Source: Planoprotostelium fungivorum
Taxonomy: Eukaryota > Evosea > Variosea > Cavosteliida > Cavosteliaceae
Direction: 5' to 3'
Assembly (NCBI GenBank): GCA_003024175.1
Contig: MDYQ01000099.1
Location: forward strand, 1-64,000
Length of the DNA stretch: 64,000 bases
Shown: positions 10,614-23,216 of the stretch, in pieces
Position numbering within the stretch: the first letter of the stretch is position 1
Layout of the letters: every line of letters begins with the position of its first letter
Position numbers and translations under genes: made by a program
The notes under the pieces: model-generated
The model's database searches: none
Told to the model about the DNA's origin: nothing
The model's input: the letters and a program-made list of their open reading frames with translations, nothing else

Positions 10614-12016
10614 ATGAAGGCTCTCATTCTCGTCGGTGGTTTTGGAACACGTCTGCGTCCTCTGACTTTATCGGTGCCCAAGCCCATCGTGGAGTTTGCT
10701 AACAAACCTTCCATCATTCATCAATTGGAGGCTTTGAAGGAGGTACGATTTTTCTGATTGGTGGCGAGAGATTCGATTGACTCTATTTTCAGGTCGGTGT
10801 CGATGAAGTCGTCCTCGCTGTGAATTACCAGCCCGAACTGATGAGCTCTTGCATGAACGAGTGGTCGAAGAAGGTGAAGAGTAACTCGAGTCCACCTTCT
10901 GACGTCATTCTCAGCTGGACATGAAGATCACCTACTCTCTAGAGACAGAGCCCCTCGGAACCGCTGGCCCACTAGCTCTGGCCGCCGCCTCTCTGTCGAC
11001 CGATCGTGATGGCAATCCCTCTTCCGATCCCTTCTTCGTGCTCAACAGTGACGTCATCTGTCCCTTCCCTTTCCAGAAGTTCCTCGAGTTCCACAGAAAC
11101 CACGGACAAGAGGGTACCATTTTGGTCACTGAGGTCGCCGAGCCTTCTAAATACGGAGTTGTCGTCGCCGATGACAACGGCAAGATCCAGAGATTCGTAG
11201 AGAAGCCTCAGGTGGGGATCGTCACACACATTCTCACGGTCGAAATCTGATGTAATCACCAGGTCTTTGTGGGCAACAAGATCAACGCCGGAATCTACAT
11301 CTTCAACCCTTCTATTCTGAAGAGAATCAAGGTGGAGCCCACCTCCATCGAGAAGCAGATCTTCCCTGCGATGGCCTCGGAGGGTCAACTCTTCTCCATG
11401 GTCCTCGAGGGCTTTTGGATGGACATCGGTCAGCCCAAGGGTGAGTCCTCCTCTCTCTCCTCTCCTCTCTCTCCTCTCCTCTCTCTCCTCTCTCTCCTCT
11501 CCTCATCCTCCCAGATTTCATCCTCGGTACCAAGTTATACCTCAACCACATCAGCGAGGCTAAGCCAGAATTGTTACAGAAGGGACCTGGATTCATCGGC
11601 CCCGTTCTTGTGGTACGTCCAACGACATGTCCTCTACATTCTTCATCATCACATGACGGATGACGATCGAGACAAACGTGATCTGATGAGCCATTCAGGA
11701 TCCATCGGCAAAGATCGGACAGAACTGCACGATTGGACCCCACGTGACGATAGGAAAGGGTGTCGTCATCGGTGATGGTGTTCGCATCAAGTCCTCCGTT
11801 CTGTTGGACAGCTCTAGAGTGGGAGACAACAGCTTCGTGGACGCTGCCATCATCGGTTGGCAGTCTCACCTTGGAAAGTGGTGCAGAACTCAGAACACGA
11901 CGGTCATCGGACAGAACGTCAAGGTCAAGGATGAGGTGCTCATCAATGGAGCTCGTATTCTGCCACACAAGGACATCGACGCATCGATCTATGAGGAAGG
12001 AAGAATTGTCATGTAA
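10614..12016 (+). CDS. GMPPB: GDP-mannose pyrophosphorylase B (mannose-1-phosphate guanylyltransferase)
   Basis: Makes GDP-mannose from GTP and mannose-1-phosphate in the cytosol, feeding N-glycosylation, GPI anchors and other mannosylation. About 360 residues, full length for the family. It starts [20 protein letters not shown], which holds the nucleotidyltransferase signature, followed by [11 protein letters not shown]. Next come [13 protein letters not shown] (metal/nucleotide site), the KYGVVV and VEKPQ blocks, and [11 protein letters not shown]-terminal left-handed beta-helix of hexapeptide repeats ([17 protein letters not shown]-type lines) ends [19 protein letters not shown]. Introns interrupt after LEALKE and VEKPQ. 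The intron after GQPK is a long CT-rich tract. Confidence 0.95.
11446..11512. repeat. CT-rich simple repeat in a GMPPB intron
   Basis: TCTCCTCTCTCTCC-type pyrimidine repeats fill the intron after the GQPK-coding exon. They look like an exaggerated polypyrimidine tract ahead of the acceptor. Confidence 0.75.
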
Positions 12017-12198
12017 AAAGTTGGAGATCACGTGTCTTTGTTGATGATAGTTGTGTTTGGAGAGGGATTGAGATGATTTGAAGGGTAATAGAAGGTTGTG
12101 TGTTCGTGCATGAGGTGTTTGTGATGATGTGAAAGTGGATGAAATGACCGTTTATTTCTACAACACGAAAACTGGTTGCGTTCGCTGCATTCGTCAGG

Positions 12199-13973
12199 AT
12201 GAGTTATCACCAGCAACAGTATCCTCCTCAAGACCAACAGCATTATGACCAAGCTGCCTACCAACAGCATTATGGTGAGGTTCGAACACATCATTCGATC
12301 TGAGCGAATGGCTCTACAGATGCATACGGTCAACCAGCCGACCAAGAAGAGTACGAAGAATACGAAGAGTATGAATACGGACAAGATCAGTACGTAGAGG
12401 TGAAATATTCAAATACCATATGACCTCTGGATGAGCCATCGCGTTTCATCTATCGGCCAATTGGTGACAGACCCGCATTGAACTCATACAGCAACAACAT
12501 TACGAACAAGGAGGCTACGCTCCCCAGCAACAGTACCCACCCCAACAAGGATTCCAGCAGCCCACCTACCAGCAACAAGGATTCCAGCCACCCGTCTTTC
12601 AACAACCACCTCCATCTCAACATCCTTCACAGCCGGGTGCCCCATCTCAACCCACCGCCCAATCACCCAACGGCCCTCGACTTGGTGGAGCTGGCCCAGA
12701 CGTTCGCCCGGCTCTGAGAGGACTGGCCAACCAGAGAGGAGGAGCACAGAACAACCAAGGTCGCCCGAATCCAGTGAGGAAGAAGAAGCAGGGGCTGATC
12801 ACGGGAGCCTTGAACAAGGCCATCGATGGAACGGCCAAGGGAGTCACGCAGATTTCAAAGAACGTCAACACGGCCATGTCTGGAAAGCCAACGGGTGATG
12901 GTCTCACGCGATGGAAGGCGACGCAGGTGATGATCACCGTCACCATCTCATCGTCTCATGGCTTCAGATCCAAGAGCAGCCCAGCTCGGAATATCCCGGA
13001 AAGATGTTGACTGTAGGGAGAGCAGTGCAGGGTGTCCTCATGACATCAGCCTGCTGGTTCGCTTTCCTTCCCGCCCACACTGGGTGAGTCCAACTTGTGC
13101 TCTCATTCGATTGAAACCCACAGCACTCCCTACTTTATCATTCCGTGGCTGGACATCGCCTCCATCGAAGAGAACGTGAAGCAGAAGCAGAAGGGCAATT
13201 ACGCCCCCGTCTTTCTTGATTCAAGGAAGACAGAGAAGCCGGCCAATGCCCTCCTCTTTCACTTGGCCGATGGAAAGACCTTGCAGTTCTACGGGTTCAA
13301 GATGGCCACGAAGAAATGTTCTTCTTCCGTCGTGGGATCCTTCCACACGGCGAGATCGAGGAACTTGAGGCCAACCTCTTATCCTCCCCCCCAGGCCCTC
13401 CCCAATACGAATCCATCCCTTCCTGCCCCTTCTCCACCCACCCTTCCTGCCAAGAGCGTCCCCGCTCTACCACCGAAGGGTGGTGCGCCACATTACGCTC
13501 CCTCTGCCCCTCCCGCCACTTTCTCTCCCCCTCCTCTACCTCAGAAGGCTATTTCTCAGCCACAGGTAAAGTCTCCATCGAGAAGGAACGTCACTGAATT
13601 GAAATAGGGGTACGGTCAGCAGCAGGGATACCAACCACCTCAGCAGCAGTATTCTCAGCAACCGGCTTACCACCAGCCAGCGCAAGGTTATCCTCCTCAA
13701 CAGGCTCAAGGTTATCCTCCTCAACAGCCGCAAGGATATCCTACACAACAGCCGCAAGGATATCCTACACAACAGCCGCAAGGATATCCTACACAACAAG
13801 GCTACGCTCAGCAGCAGGTGTATTCACCACCTCAGCACCCTGCACCTCACGCACAGCAGCAACAATATCCCCAGCCAGGATATCCTCAACCAGGAGCTCA
13901 ATATCACCCACAATCTGGTGGGCCACCACCGCTCCCATCGAAGAACACACCACCTCTCCCACCCAAGAGATGA
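12199..13973 (+). CDS. GRAM-domain protein with Q/Y/P-rich tails
   Basis: Predicted membrane- or phosphoinositide-associated adaptor. The N-terminus [14 protein letters not shown] and the region to about 12700 are rich in Q, Y and P. A basic segment [17 protein letters not shown] follows, then a GRAM-like domain at about 12990-13310 with [17 protein letters not shown] and [14 protein letters not shown] Pro-rich stretch comes next, and then tandem QGYPTQQP-type repeats (13680-13800). The end is [14 protein letters not shown], which looks like SH3-binding motifs. An intron CAG|GTAAAG...AATAG| near 13566-13607 joins the Pro-rich and QYP parts. Around 13310-13400 a second frame ([11 protein letters not shown]) looks like a better GRAM end than the continuous frame, so a missed splice or a sequence slip is possible there. 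The precise function is unknown. Confidence 0.65.
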
Positions 13974-14220
13974 TGATAAAGAGCCCAAGAGAAAACATTT
14001 CGAAACGAGAGGAATCGTTTGGAGAGTGTTGTTATAGAACAGAGAAGTTCTCTTGGAAAACGCTGTCTTGTCCCTCAGAGATGAGAGAGATTTGTTTGTG
14101 CGAATTCGGCATTGAGGAATCTTGGAATTTTCCACCGAATGCGATATCTCGATAATCTTCAGACGAGAGCCCACGCGACAGATCCTCTCGAGCATCAGAA
14201 GAGAAACCCACAGAGAAATC

Positions 14221-15932
14221 ATGAATGCACCACGCAAGGCTGTCAAGGAGGGCTTAAATGCTGAAGATGCAAGAAAGAAGAGAGAGGAGCTTGCCATCTC
14301 GATTCGAAAGAACAAGAAGATGGACAACGTTACAAAGAAGAGAAATTTGACTTCCGTCCCCTTCCCACAAAACAAAGTCGTCGATGAATCCATCCAGCAG
14401 AAGGTAATTCAATCGATTTAGATCTCGCTTGATACTCTTGTCTGATCTCACTTTCAGTTGGAGGAATTGCCAAATCTGATTGCAAAGGTATCGTCCGCCA
14501 ACCCCGTCGAGCAATTGGAGGCCACTACTCAGTTCAGAAAACTGCTCTCCATAGGTGAATGCACCTTCCACGACACGTACACACTGTAGAATCGTAGACT
14601 GACTCGAATTGCAGAGAAGAACCCTCCCATCCAACAAGTTATCGACGCCGGAGTCGTTCCTCGCTTCGTTCAATTCTTGAGCGCTGGTGAGACTCCTCAG
14701 CTCCAATTTGAGGCCGCTTGGGCCTTGACCAACATTGCCTCTGGCTCCTCCGAGCAGACACGTATCGTCATCGATTACGGAGCCGTCCCCATCTTCATCC
14801 GTCTCTTGGACTCACCCAACCACGACGTCAAGGAGCAAGCCGTGTGGGCTCTCGGTGGGTCCACTCAAGTCTCTATCTTTCATGTTGACATATCGCAGGA
14901 AACATCGCCGGAGACAGCCCATCTTGCAGAGATTTTGTCTTACACAACGGAGCCCTGGTACCTCTTCTCAAGCTCCTCCAAGACGCCCAACCCAAGATGT
15001 CCATGCTCCGCAATGCCACATGGACTCTGAGCAACCTCTGCAGAGGAAAGCCCCAGCCACGATTCGATCTGGTCATGGTCGCTCTCAGCACCCTCTCCAA
15101 GCTCCTCCACTCCACCGACGAGGAGGTTCTCACTGACGCCTGCTGGGCCCTCTCTTACCTCTCCGACGGCTCCAACGACAAGATCCAGGCTGTCATCGAG
15201 GCCGGAATCGCCCGAAAGATGGTGGAGCTGCTCATCCACCCCTCCTACTCGGTGCAGACCCCTGCCCTCCGCACCGTCGGCAACATTGTCACCGGTGATG
15301 ACCTCCAGACACAGTGCATCATCAACGTGTCCGCCCTGCCTTACCTCCACTCCCTCCTCCACTCCCCCAAGAAGGGCATCCGCAAGGAGGCCTGCTGGAC
15401 CATCTCCAACATCACTGCCGGAAACAAGCAGCAGATCCAGGAAGTCATCCGCGCTGACATCATCACCCCCCTCATCTCCCTCCTCACCAACGCCGATTTC
15501 GACATCAAGAAGGAAGCCGCGTGGGCGATCTCCAACGCCACATCCGGTGGCTCACCCGAGCAGATCGACTACCTCGTCCAGCAGGGCTGCATCCGACCCC
15601 TCTGTGACCTCCTCGTCTGCCCCGATCCTCGCATCGTCACCGTCGCCTTGGAGGGACTGGAGAACATCCTGAAGGTCGGAGAGAAGGAGGAGATGATTGC
15701 AGAGCACGGAAACAACAAGTACGCCCAGGCCATCGAGGAGGCCGACGGATTAGACAAGATCGAGGCCCTGCAGAAGCTTCCCAACCAGGACATCTACGAG
15801 AGAGCCATGAAGATCCTGGAGAAGTTCTTCCAGGCCGAGGACGAAGAGTCGGAGGCTACCTCCATGGACGCTGCCCAGTCCACGTTCCAATTCCAACCCC
15901 AAGCAGCACCCCAAGGGAACTACCAGTTCTGA
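14221..15932 (+). CDS. Importin subunit alpha (karyopherin alpha)
   Basis: Adaptor that binds nuclear localisation signals and carries cargo with importin beta through nuclear pores. About 525 residues. The N-terminal importin-beta-binding region is basic ([16 protein letters not shown]). Ten armadillo repeats follow, with the Trp/Asn ladder that holds the NLS visible as [47 protein letters not shown] and [12 protein letters not shown]. The acidic C-terminus is [14 protein letters not shown]. Introns are confined to the first half. From about 14920 to the end the gene is one long open exon with strong C-ending codon bias, typical of high expression. Confidence 0.97.
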
Positions 15933-16205
15933 GGGGACTCTGTGGTCGCACAGTTTTGTTCGTCTACGTCATGCCATAGTGATAGGAGAGAGAGATATAG
16001 TATGGATCATAGTATCTCTCTATAGTCATAGGAATAGTTCGGGGACACAGACCCCGATGATAAAAAAGGAATCATAGTCTCTTCGTTGTTTTCCACTGTG
16101 TCTCTGCTTTCAATAAATCTCTTCTTGTTCTCTGTCCTTCTATCCATTCTTCTGTTCGTACACATAACTCCACATCATCACTCTGCCATTCACAGTGCAT
16201 AATCT

Positions 16206-17721
16206 CTACGACGGTTTTATACTTCCTCTTCTGATGTACACCACCGCGTTGGGAACCAACCCAGCTGCCTCCAGAGTCTGGTCCAGATCTGTGAACCCAG
16301 CCGTCTGCAGTGTTGTTCTCAACTCATATTCCTTCCTCGCCCTACGATCCTTCATCATCTGTCTCATCGACTCTCACGTTCTCACCCCTTCAACAATGGA
16401 TCTAGATGGGACCTCAGCGTCTTGATCGTGTCTCCATATCTCAACTTGATGGACACCGTCGTCTCATCGTCCAGTCTCACTCGCAGTGATGTCACTCCCT
16501 CTCGTCCCTCCACACCCGTGTCGATCTCCTTCTTCACCTCCTCTCCTCTCTTCCCTCCCAACCTCCCCGCGAAGCTGTTTCTCATGTCGATGACGTTACC
16601 GTTGGCCGAGATGACCACCTTGGGTAACTTCTCCAAGAATTGTTCTCGTCCCACAGTGGTGGGAGTGGGTTGTCCCACGCCAGCCATGGGCCTTCGATTT
16701 GTGGGAGATGGAGATTGGGAGGTCACGTGACTCTGGTAGGTTACGAGGTGATGATCCACCACATCGAATGGGATGCCATCTGGGTAGGTGTCCTTCAGCT
16801 CGTAAGGGAAATAGCCATCCAATAGATCTCGGATGAAGAGACGATTCGCTTCGTGGTGGAAGGACCGAAAGGAAGAAAGCTGCAGTTGTGTGAGTGATGA
16901 TGTGATGATGTGTGAACGATGACGTTGAGGTGATGGTGAAAGTGAGCTCTTCACCTTCCCCAAGAGAAAACCATCTGTGAATATGGTAATCTTGAGAGGA
17001 TCCACTTTGACCAATCTGGCTTGACTCTTCCTCGGAGTGGTCTGTACGAGCGTCTTTCCCTCTCCAGCAATAGCATTCAATTCTGCCACAGAGGCCAACA
17101 GGTCCTTCCAATCTCTTCCAGTCAATGTCCTATCCCAACCCCACCGATCTGGTTCATCCTACTGGTGATCAGCCGATGTCTCAACAAATCAAGTCCCACT
17201 TTATTGACTGTAGGCTTCTGTGTGGTGTTCGTTGGGGTGTCGTCTTCGTCATCGAGAGAATTTCGATCTGATTGTGATCCCACCCACTCAAGTCCATAGT
17301 CATCCAAGAACTTCTTCATCTGCTTGAGCTCTTCACGCAAATGTCGGTTTTCTTCTTGCAGTTGCGACGCATTCGAACTATTGCTTTGCTTCCTTCTCAG
17401 CGTAAGCAATTCTAATTCCTGAAGTCACATCATCCAGCTGCGTGAGGGATCGTACATTTACCTTATCTGCCAGTAGTTGTGTCTGTTTTCTGTTCTGTTC
17501 TTCCAGTTTAGTCACTCGAGCCGTAAGACTGGATAGAAAAGAACTGTCTGAGACCCTCGGATACGTTTGGACGGCAGATTGCGTCGGCTGCGATGATACA
17601 TCACTCTGTGGCAAAGAGCGTCGCAGGTCGCTGAGTAATCGTTTCTCGAGACGACTGCCAAGGTCCTCATGCTGTATCATTAGAAGAGCTATGTTTCTAA
17701 ATTTACCTTCACTTCCATCAT
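16206..17721 (-). CDS. UBX domain protein, UBXN11-like (SEP + UBX)
   Basis: p97/CDC48 cofactor type protein. The start MMEVKHEDLGSR (ATG at 17721) leads into a coiled coil (LEEQNRKQTQLLADK, then LQEENRHLREELKQMKKFL). A SEP domain follows, with ITIFTDGFLLGK and LLDGYFPYELKDTYPDGIPFDV, and then a UBX ubiquitin-like fold (SLRVRLDDETTVSIKLRYGD ... LVPNAVVYIRR). The order coiled coil-SEP-UBX and the length of about 430 residues match UBXN11 (socius) rather than p47. In animals UBXN11 is tied to Rnd GTPases and ciliated tissue; function here is inferred from homology. It diverges from the phosphatase gene at 17988. Confidence 0.85.
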
Positions 17722-17987
17722 CTGTGATGAAGCGGTTTATTTGTTGGGTTTCATTTGATTTTTATATCCGATGACGACACATCTTCACATCAGTGGAAGA
17801 AGCACCAGCTCACATACCCAAGATATGCTGTATAGTCAGAATCCCAATGACGTGGAGGCACCCACAATCGCTTGCCTTCGATCTCAGATCGGCCGCTGAT
17901 ATATCGAGAAGTGGCGATTCGAATGTTCGTTTGAGCTGTGAGCATTGTTCCGAAGACCTCTTTGGATCATCCAAATGAGCCCAATCA

Positions 17988-19380
17988 ATGGGTCCGGTTG
18001 AAACGATTCTTTCCCGCGCAGACGACATGAGGAGGACGAGATCCTCCGCGCAAAGGGAGACAGAATCAAATCGGATCCTCTATGTAGGCGATTCTTCATC
18101 TCCTGCTGTCTCTCGACAGAATCAAGGTCTTCGTGATGTCACCAATCAATTGCAAAAGAGGTTTGTTGAAATAGAGTCATTCACACTGAGATCATTCAGA
18201 ATCACTGAGAAGAAGGCACTTCCATCCTCGACGGTATGTGTGTCGATGAATCATTCTAAACTAATTAGCTGATTCCCATTGGTGAAGAGAATGTAATTCA
18301 TCAGGTTGGACCTTCACACAAGAGTCCGCCCCGAAAGAAGGTGTATGATGTCGGTGAGTCATCGACAGAGAGTAATGAGAGCAGATCATGGCCATCAAAT
18401 CATCAAAGGATAGCAAGAGGAAAGAGCTTCCCCTTGTAATCCGATCACTGTGGCAAGATCCAACTCCCCAACCGAGAGAGGAGAGCAAAATCATCGTCAA
18501 ACAAGAACCGGATGTCATACGACAAGAAGACATTCAAGACATCTTGGCTGAAAAAGAAGAGAAGAAGCAAACGGTCGAACCACTGAGGGAGGAACCCATT
18601 TATTCGAGAGGTCTGGGCATTCTGGTAGAACACTCATTACATCTGGGTAACAAGAATGATGCCATACCATCCAATCTGTTGTGGTTGAAGGCGAAGAACA
18701 TCAAGCACATCATCCGCATCGATGATCGGAAGACGACCACAACACTGCAGAAGAAGGTAATCACCTACCGATTGATGCTTTTGTAGATTGATCGAATCAA
18801 GGTGCAAAGTGGAGATATCGATGGAGGAGATATCACTTTTCATCAGTGCGTATCTCTTCATCATCTTTCATCAGCATTCGTGATCGACTGCAACATGACG
18901 AGAACCTTTGAAATTGAATTATATACGCAGCTTCAAGTTGGAAGACAATGAGTTTGTAGATGCCAAACACGTGAGGAATGTGATCACATCGGCTGTCCGT
19001 CTCATCGAAGATTGTACATCCAATGGACAACCGACTCTCGTTCATTGTATCGCAGGTGGAATTCACTACATCTCCATCATCACCTTGTGATCGTTATGAT
19101 GATCGTGATGGATGATGTGTTCGATCACATCATGTTGAACCGATGTCAGGGTGCTCACGAAGTGCGAGTGTCATCGTGGCTTACTTATCTAGGAAACACA
19201 AGCTGACCCCCACTGAATCCCTCTTCATGCTGAGAGCAATCATCCATCACCAAGACATCGATCACGTTCTACGACCACGAGCCTTATTCTTGGAGGTGAA
19301 ACTGTCTCTTCTCACCTTCCCCACTCTTCTCACGTGTTCAGGTCATAAGTCAGATCGCTCGCGATGAAGGATGGTATTGA
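17988..19380 (+). CDS. Dual-specificity protein phosphatase
   Basis: Cys-based phosphatase. After an N-terminal extension of about 170 charged, low-complexity residues, the DSP fold begins at ILVEHSLHLGNKNDA. The general-acid region follows, and then the signature HCIAGCSRSAS, which is split by an intron between CIAG and CSRS (about 19053-19148). The HCxxGxxR residues are all present, so the enzyme should be active. The end is VISQIARDEGWY. I place an intron at GTGTATGATG...GCAG near 18340-18386 to keep the frame. The start at 17988 is the first ATG in frame; 18027 is an alternative. Substrates cannot be told from the sequence. Confidence 0.8.
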
Positions 19381-19557
19381 GCATCTTGTAATAAATTCCA
19401 GTTAGATACCCTGTGGTATTGCTCTACACAGATGTCCAAGTGTGTCAGGCGCCCCGAAGGAAAAACATAAGAGACATTTCTGGTATGTGACTGACAGTCT
19501 GTCTGTCACGTTTCTTTGCCCTTTACTCGCATGTCTGGTATTTACAAGAGGACAGAC

Positions 19558-22500
19558 ATGCGATCAGCCGCTGCTCTCGTGCTGCTGTCCGCCTTATCTC
19601 TGGCCATCGCCCAGAGCTGCTCTCTGTCTCCCTCTCACGCCTCCGGTGCTCCTCACTGGTTGGGAGATGCTTCTCTCCGCAACGGAAGGTCACCCTACAA
19701 TGGAGACGGTTCATACTCTGTCTTCAGAAACGTCCTCGATTTTGGCGCTCGAGGTAATGGTGCTTCCGATGATACGGCCGCCATTACCAATGCCTTGAAC
19801 GCTGGTAATCGCTGCGTCTCCGGATGCAACTCAACTACCGTCTACCCCGCTCTTGTCTATTTCCCCTCGGGTACCTACTTGGTCTCTTCTCCCCTCAGAA
19901 TGTGAGTTGTCCGTCACTCCTCTGTTTTGATAGAGTTCCAGACCGTATGATACTCAGATGGTTGGAGATGCAAACAGCCCACCCGTCTTCAAGTTGGCCT
20001 CCAACTTCCCTCAAGGATGGTTCTTAGACGCCGATCCTTATGGAAACGATGGGTGTGTATCTCCATGTGAGACTCAAATCGTCGCTGATCTATCGCTGCA
20101 GAAACGGATGGTTCACGGGACCCAACAACTTTTACAGACAGGTGGCGACAGTCACCTCATACCATTCCCTAACCTCTTTCAGATCCGAAACTTTGTCATC
20201 GATTACACCAGCGTCCCCCCCACGACCAACGTGGCCGGTGTTCACTGGAGAGTCGCTCAGGTCATTCCATCTCTTCCATCATCACGTCTGACTCTCACAG
20301 GCCACCTCCCTCACCAACATCCAATTCATCATGAGCAGCGCAGGTAACACCCAACACCAAGGTGTATGGATGGAGGACGGCTCCGGTGGCTTCTTCTCCG
20401 ACCTCGTCTTCTCTGGTGGAAATTTCGGTGAACATCCTCCCGTCTCGTTGTAGTCTGACATCCCGCAGGTATCTGGGTGGGTAACCAACAGTTCACCTCT
20501 AGAAATCTGACCTTCAGTGGATGCAAGACTGCCATCTTCATGAGTGAGTCTATCTCCTCACACCCTCCTCACCTCTACAGACTGGAACTGGGCATGGACT
20601 TTCAAGTCCGTCAACATCGATAAGTGCCAGATCGGTATCGATCTCTCTTCCTCTCAGCAGAACCAGACGGTGGGATCTCTCGCCCTCTTGGACGTGTCCA
20701 TCAGCAACACACCCGTGGCCATCAAGACCTCCATGACCTCAGCCACATGGCCACCCACCGATGGAACTCTCATCGTGGACAACCTCGTCTTGAACAACGT
20801 CTCCACCTCCGTTCTGGGTGCCAACTCTCCTCTCGTGGAGGTGAGATCCATCTACAACGAGCCAGGGGACTGAGGGTAGTAGGGAGGTACCATGACCATT
20901 GGATCTTGGGGACAGGGTCACATCTACGATAACGCCAGATCTGGATCTTTCTTCGCCGGAAAATTGAACGCACCCCCCAAGAACAGCATCCTCTTGGATT
21001 CCACCACCGGAAGATTCTTCGAGAGACCCAGACCTCAATACTCCGAGTACTCCATCAATGACGTCATCAACGTCAAGAACGAGGGTGAGAAATTCCATTG
21101 ATATTTCGATCTGACGGATGACAGGTGCCATGGGTGACGGAAACACAGACGATACCGCAGCCCTGACGGCAACTCTCAAGAGATGGGCCGGATGCAAGAT
21201 CATCTACTTCCCCTACGGTGATGCATATGAAGGGAAGCCATTCTGATGAGTTGCACAGGAGTCTACTCCATTCGAAGCACTCTGTACGTACCTCCCGGAT
21301 CTCGCATCGTCGGACAGGCCTGGTCTCAGATCAGAGCCGACGGAAGCTTCTTCTCCGACATGAACAACCCCAAGCCCGCCGTACAGGTCAGATGAACATT
21401 CATCTCCCTCCATCTGAAACGGATGCAGGTTGGACTACCCGGTCAGACTGGAGTGGCCGAGATCAGCGACATGATCTTCACCACAGGTGGCAACACTGCA
21501 GGAGCTATCGTAGTCGAGTGGAACATCCGAGGAGACAGTCAGGGATCCGCTGGAATGTGGGACTGCCATTTCCGCATCGGTGGTGCCATCGGTACCAACA
21601 TGGGCCTCAGGGAGTGCCCCGCAGGCTCTTCTCCCTCCTCTCAGTGCATGGGAGCTCACACCCTCCTTCACATGACTTCCACTTCTTCTGCTTACCTCGA
21701 GAACGTGTGGGCTTGGACGGCCGATCACGATCTGGAGATCGGAGATGGACAGTTCATGATCAGGTGAAGAGATGAGAGAGAAAGGATTGAATTGAGACGA
21801 TGCAGTGTCTACAGTGGAAGAGGAATGTTGATCGAGTCACAAGGACCCGTCTGGTTGTATGGTACTGCTTCGGAGCACAACGTTCTGTACCAGTACTCCC
21901 TCATGAACGCCAACAACGTTCTCATGGCCATGATCCAGACTGAGTCTCCTTACTACCAAGGTATTCATCTCACTCCTCTCTTTCACTCACACAAACAGGA
22001 ACACCTCAGGCTCCCGCTCCCTTCTTCAGTGACAGCAGATACAGCGACCCCGTCTTCAACTGCAACGGTAACTACAGATGTGGTTTCGCTTGGGCCGTCA
22101 ACATCGTCAACTCGTACGGAGTGTACCTCTACGGAGCAGGTGACGTTCCTCCTCTCTCTCACCCTCACACCTCTCAGGTCTCTACAGCTGGTACAGCAAC
22201 TACGATCAGACTTGCCTCAACACGAACAACTGCCAGCAGGACATGATCTCCGTCACGAACAACAACAACGGTAACCAGCCCGGTATCTACCTCTACAACG
22301 TCAACACCATCGCTTCGGTCAACATGGTCACCTCTAATGGAAGAGCCACCATCTTCCAGAGAGACCATCAAGCCAACGCGGTCGGTGCCGGTGGTGGTTT
22401 CTGCTCCACCATCTTGGCTGATCTCACCAACGCTGGTTCTGCCATCAACCCCATCACCAACCCTCTCCCCACCTTCGTTCCCACTGTCCCTGTGCCCACC

Positions 22501-22816
22501 TTCAATCCCACTCCCACCACGGCCACACCTGTACCCACAAACAAACCATCTCCACCCCCTCAGCAGTGCCAGCACAGCAACTGTGGAGCTGCGGCTTGCT
22601 GTCCTGACGCCAGAAACGGAGAGCAATGCTACGACGCTAACATGTATAAGTGAGTTTGAGAGATGATCGAGGGTCATCCTGATGAGAAACAGCTGTGCCG
22701 TGGATTCTGGAAATGGAAACACCTACCTGTGTTGGGGTCAGCAGAAGAGCTGCTCCGGTGCATGCTTCGATGGTAACATCTACAAGTGTGTCAACGGCTC
22801 TCTTCAGCCCAAGTGA
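19558..22816 (+). CDS. Secreted GH55-type exo-beta-1,3-glucanase with Cys-rich C-terminus
   Basis: Predicted extracellular beta-1,3-glucan hydrolase, likely acting on fungal cell walls. The signal peptide is MRSAAALVLLSALSLAIAQ. Two right-handed beta-helix halves follow. The first opens with FRNVLDFGARGNGASDDTAA, the second with a second pectate-lyase-3-type DG.TDDTAAL entry (GAMGDGNTDDTAALTATL near 21125). This tandem arrangement is typical of GH55. A Pro/Thr linker (22470-22560) leads to two Cys-rich units ending CYDANMYKC and CFDGNIYKC, a likely carbohydrate-binding module. About 860 residues and many short introns. The intron at 20842-20882 carries the recurrent CATCTACAACGAG motif. An upstream in-frame ATG (19531) would only lengthen the leader. 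Confidence 0.85.
20849..20861 (+). repeat. Recurrent 13-base motif CATCTACAACGAG (representative copy)
   Basis: Exact copies are at 20849-20861, 28402-28414, 38397-38409, 43952-43964, 48356-48368 and 61314-61326, with reverse complements at 49487-49499 and 49635-49647. Near copies lie at 35073, 36780, 40038, 44166 and 34183. Seven of the eight exact copies sit in introns; 38397 is in an apparent exon of VPS18. The reverse complement ends in TAG and serves as a splice acceptor at 48356. Confidence 0.8.
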
Positions 22817-23216
22817 TCATCATGATAAAAATTTGCAGCTTGTTCTTGATGCGGTTATGCTTCACAAATGCGCCCGTTGCGAAGTGTTTATTTTGGCATA
22901 GATACGGTGCTCGCCCTAATCATCTTGACGAGGCTGATCGGATTAGGGAATGCGCTTCAATTTCCAGCTGCTCCTCTCTTTCTGCCAAGTGCTCTACAAC
23001 TCCATCATTTCACAGTATCATGATGTCTCACCGCGAACGAAACTTCAGCACGAGCGCTATAGAAGAAATCTGCAAAGGCGATCGACACAATAGCCACGGA
23101 GTACCCGATGGAGTATTTTATGAATGGATACGTGTTGGACTACCTTCATCATGTCTCTGTTGTCTTTGTTAAGAGAACGAAAAGGCGAGGATGATACGTG
23201 AGGCAATGTGAGGGAT
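22817..23216. other. Region between convergent GH55 and HBS1 genes
   Basis: Intergenic 3' flanks of two convergent genes. No coding, RNA or repeat feature recognised. Confidence 0.5.

Noticed and set aside
15286-15672. Ser/Pro-rich open frame inside importin alpha
   Set aside because: Shadow of the armadillo-repeat frame caused by C-ending codon bias.
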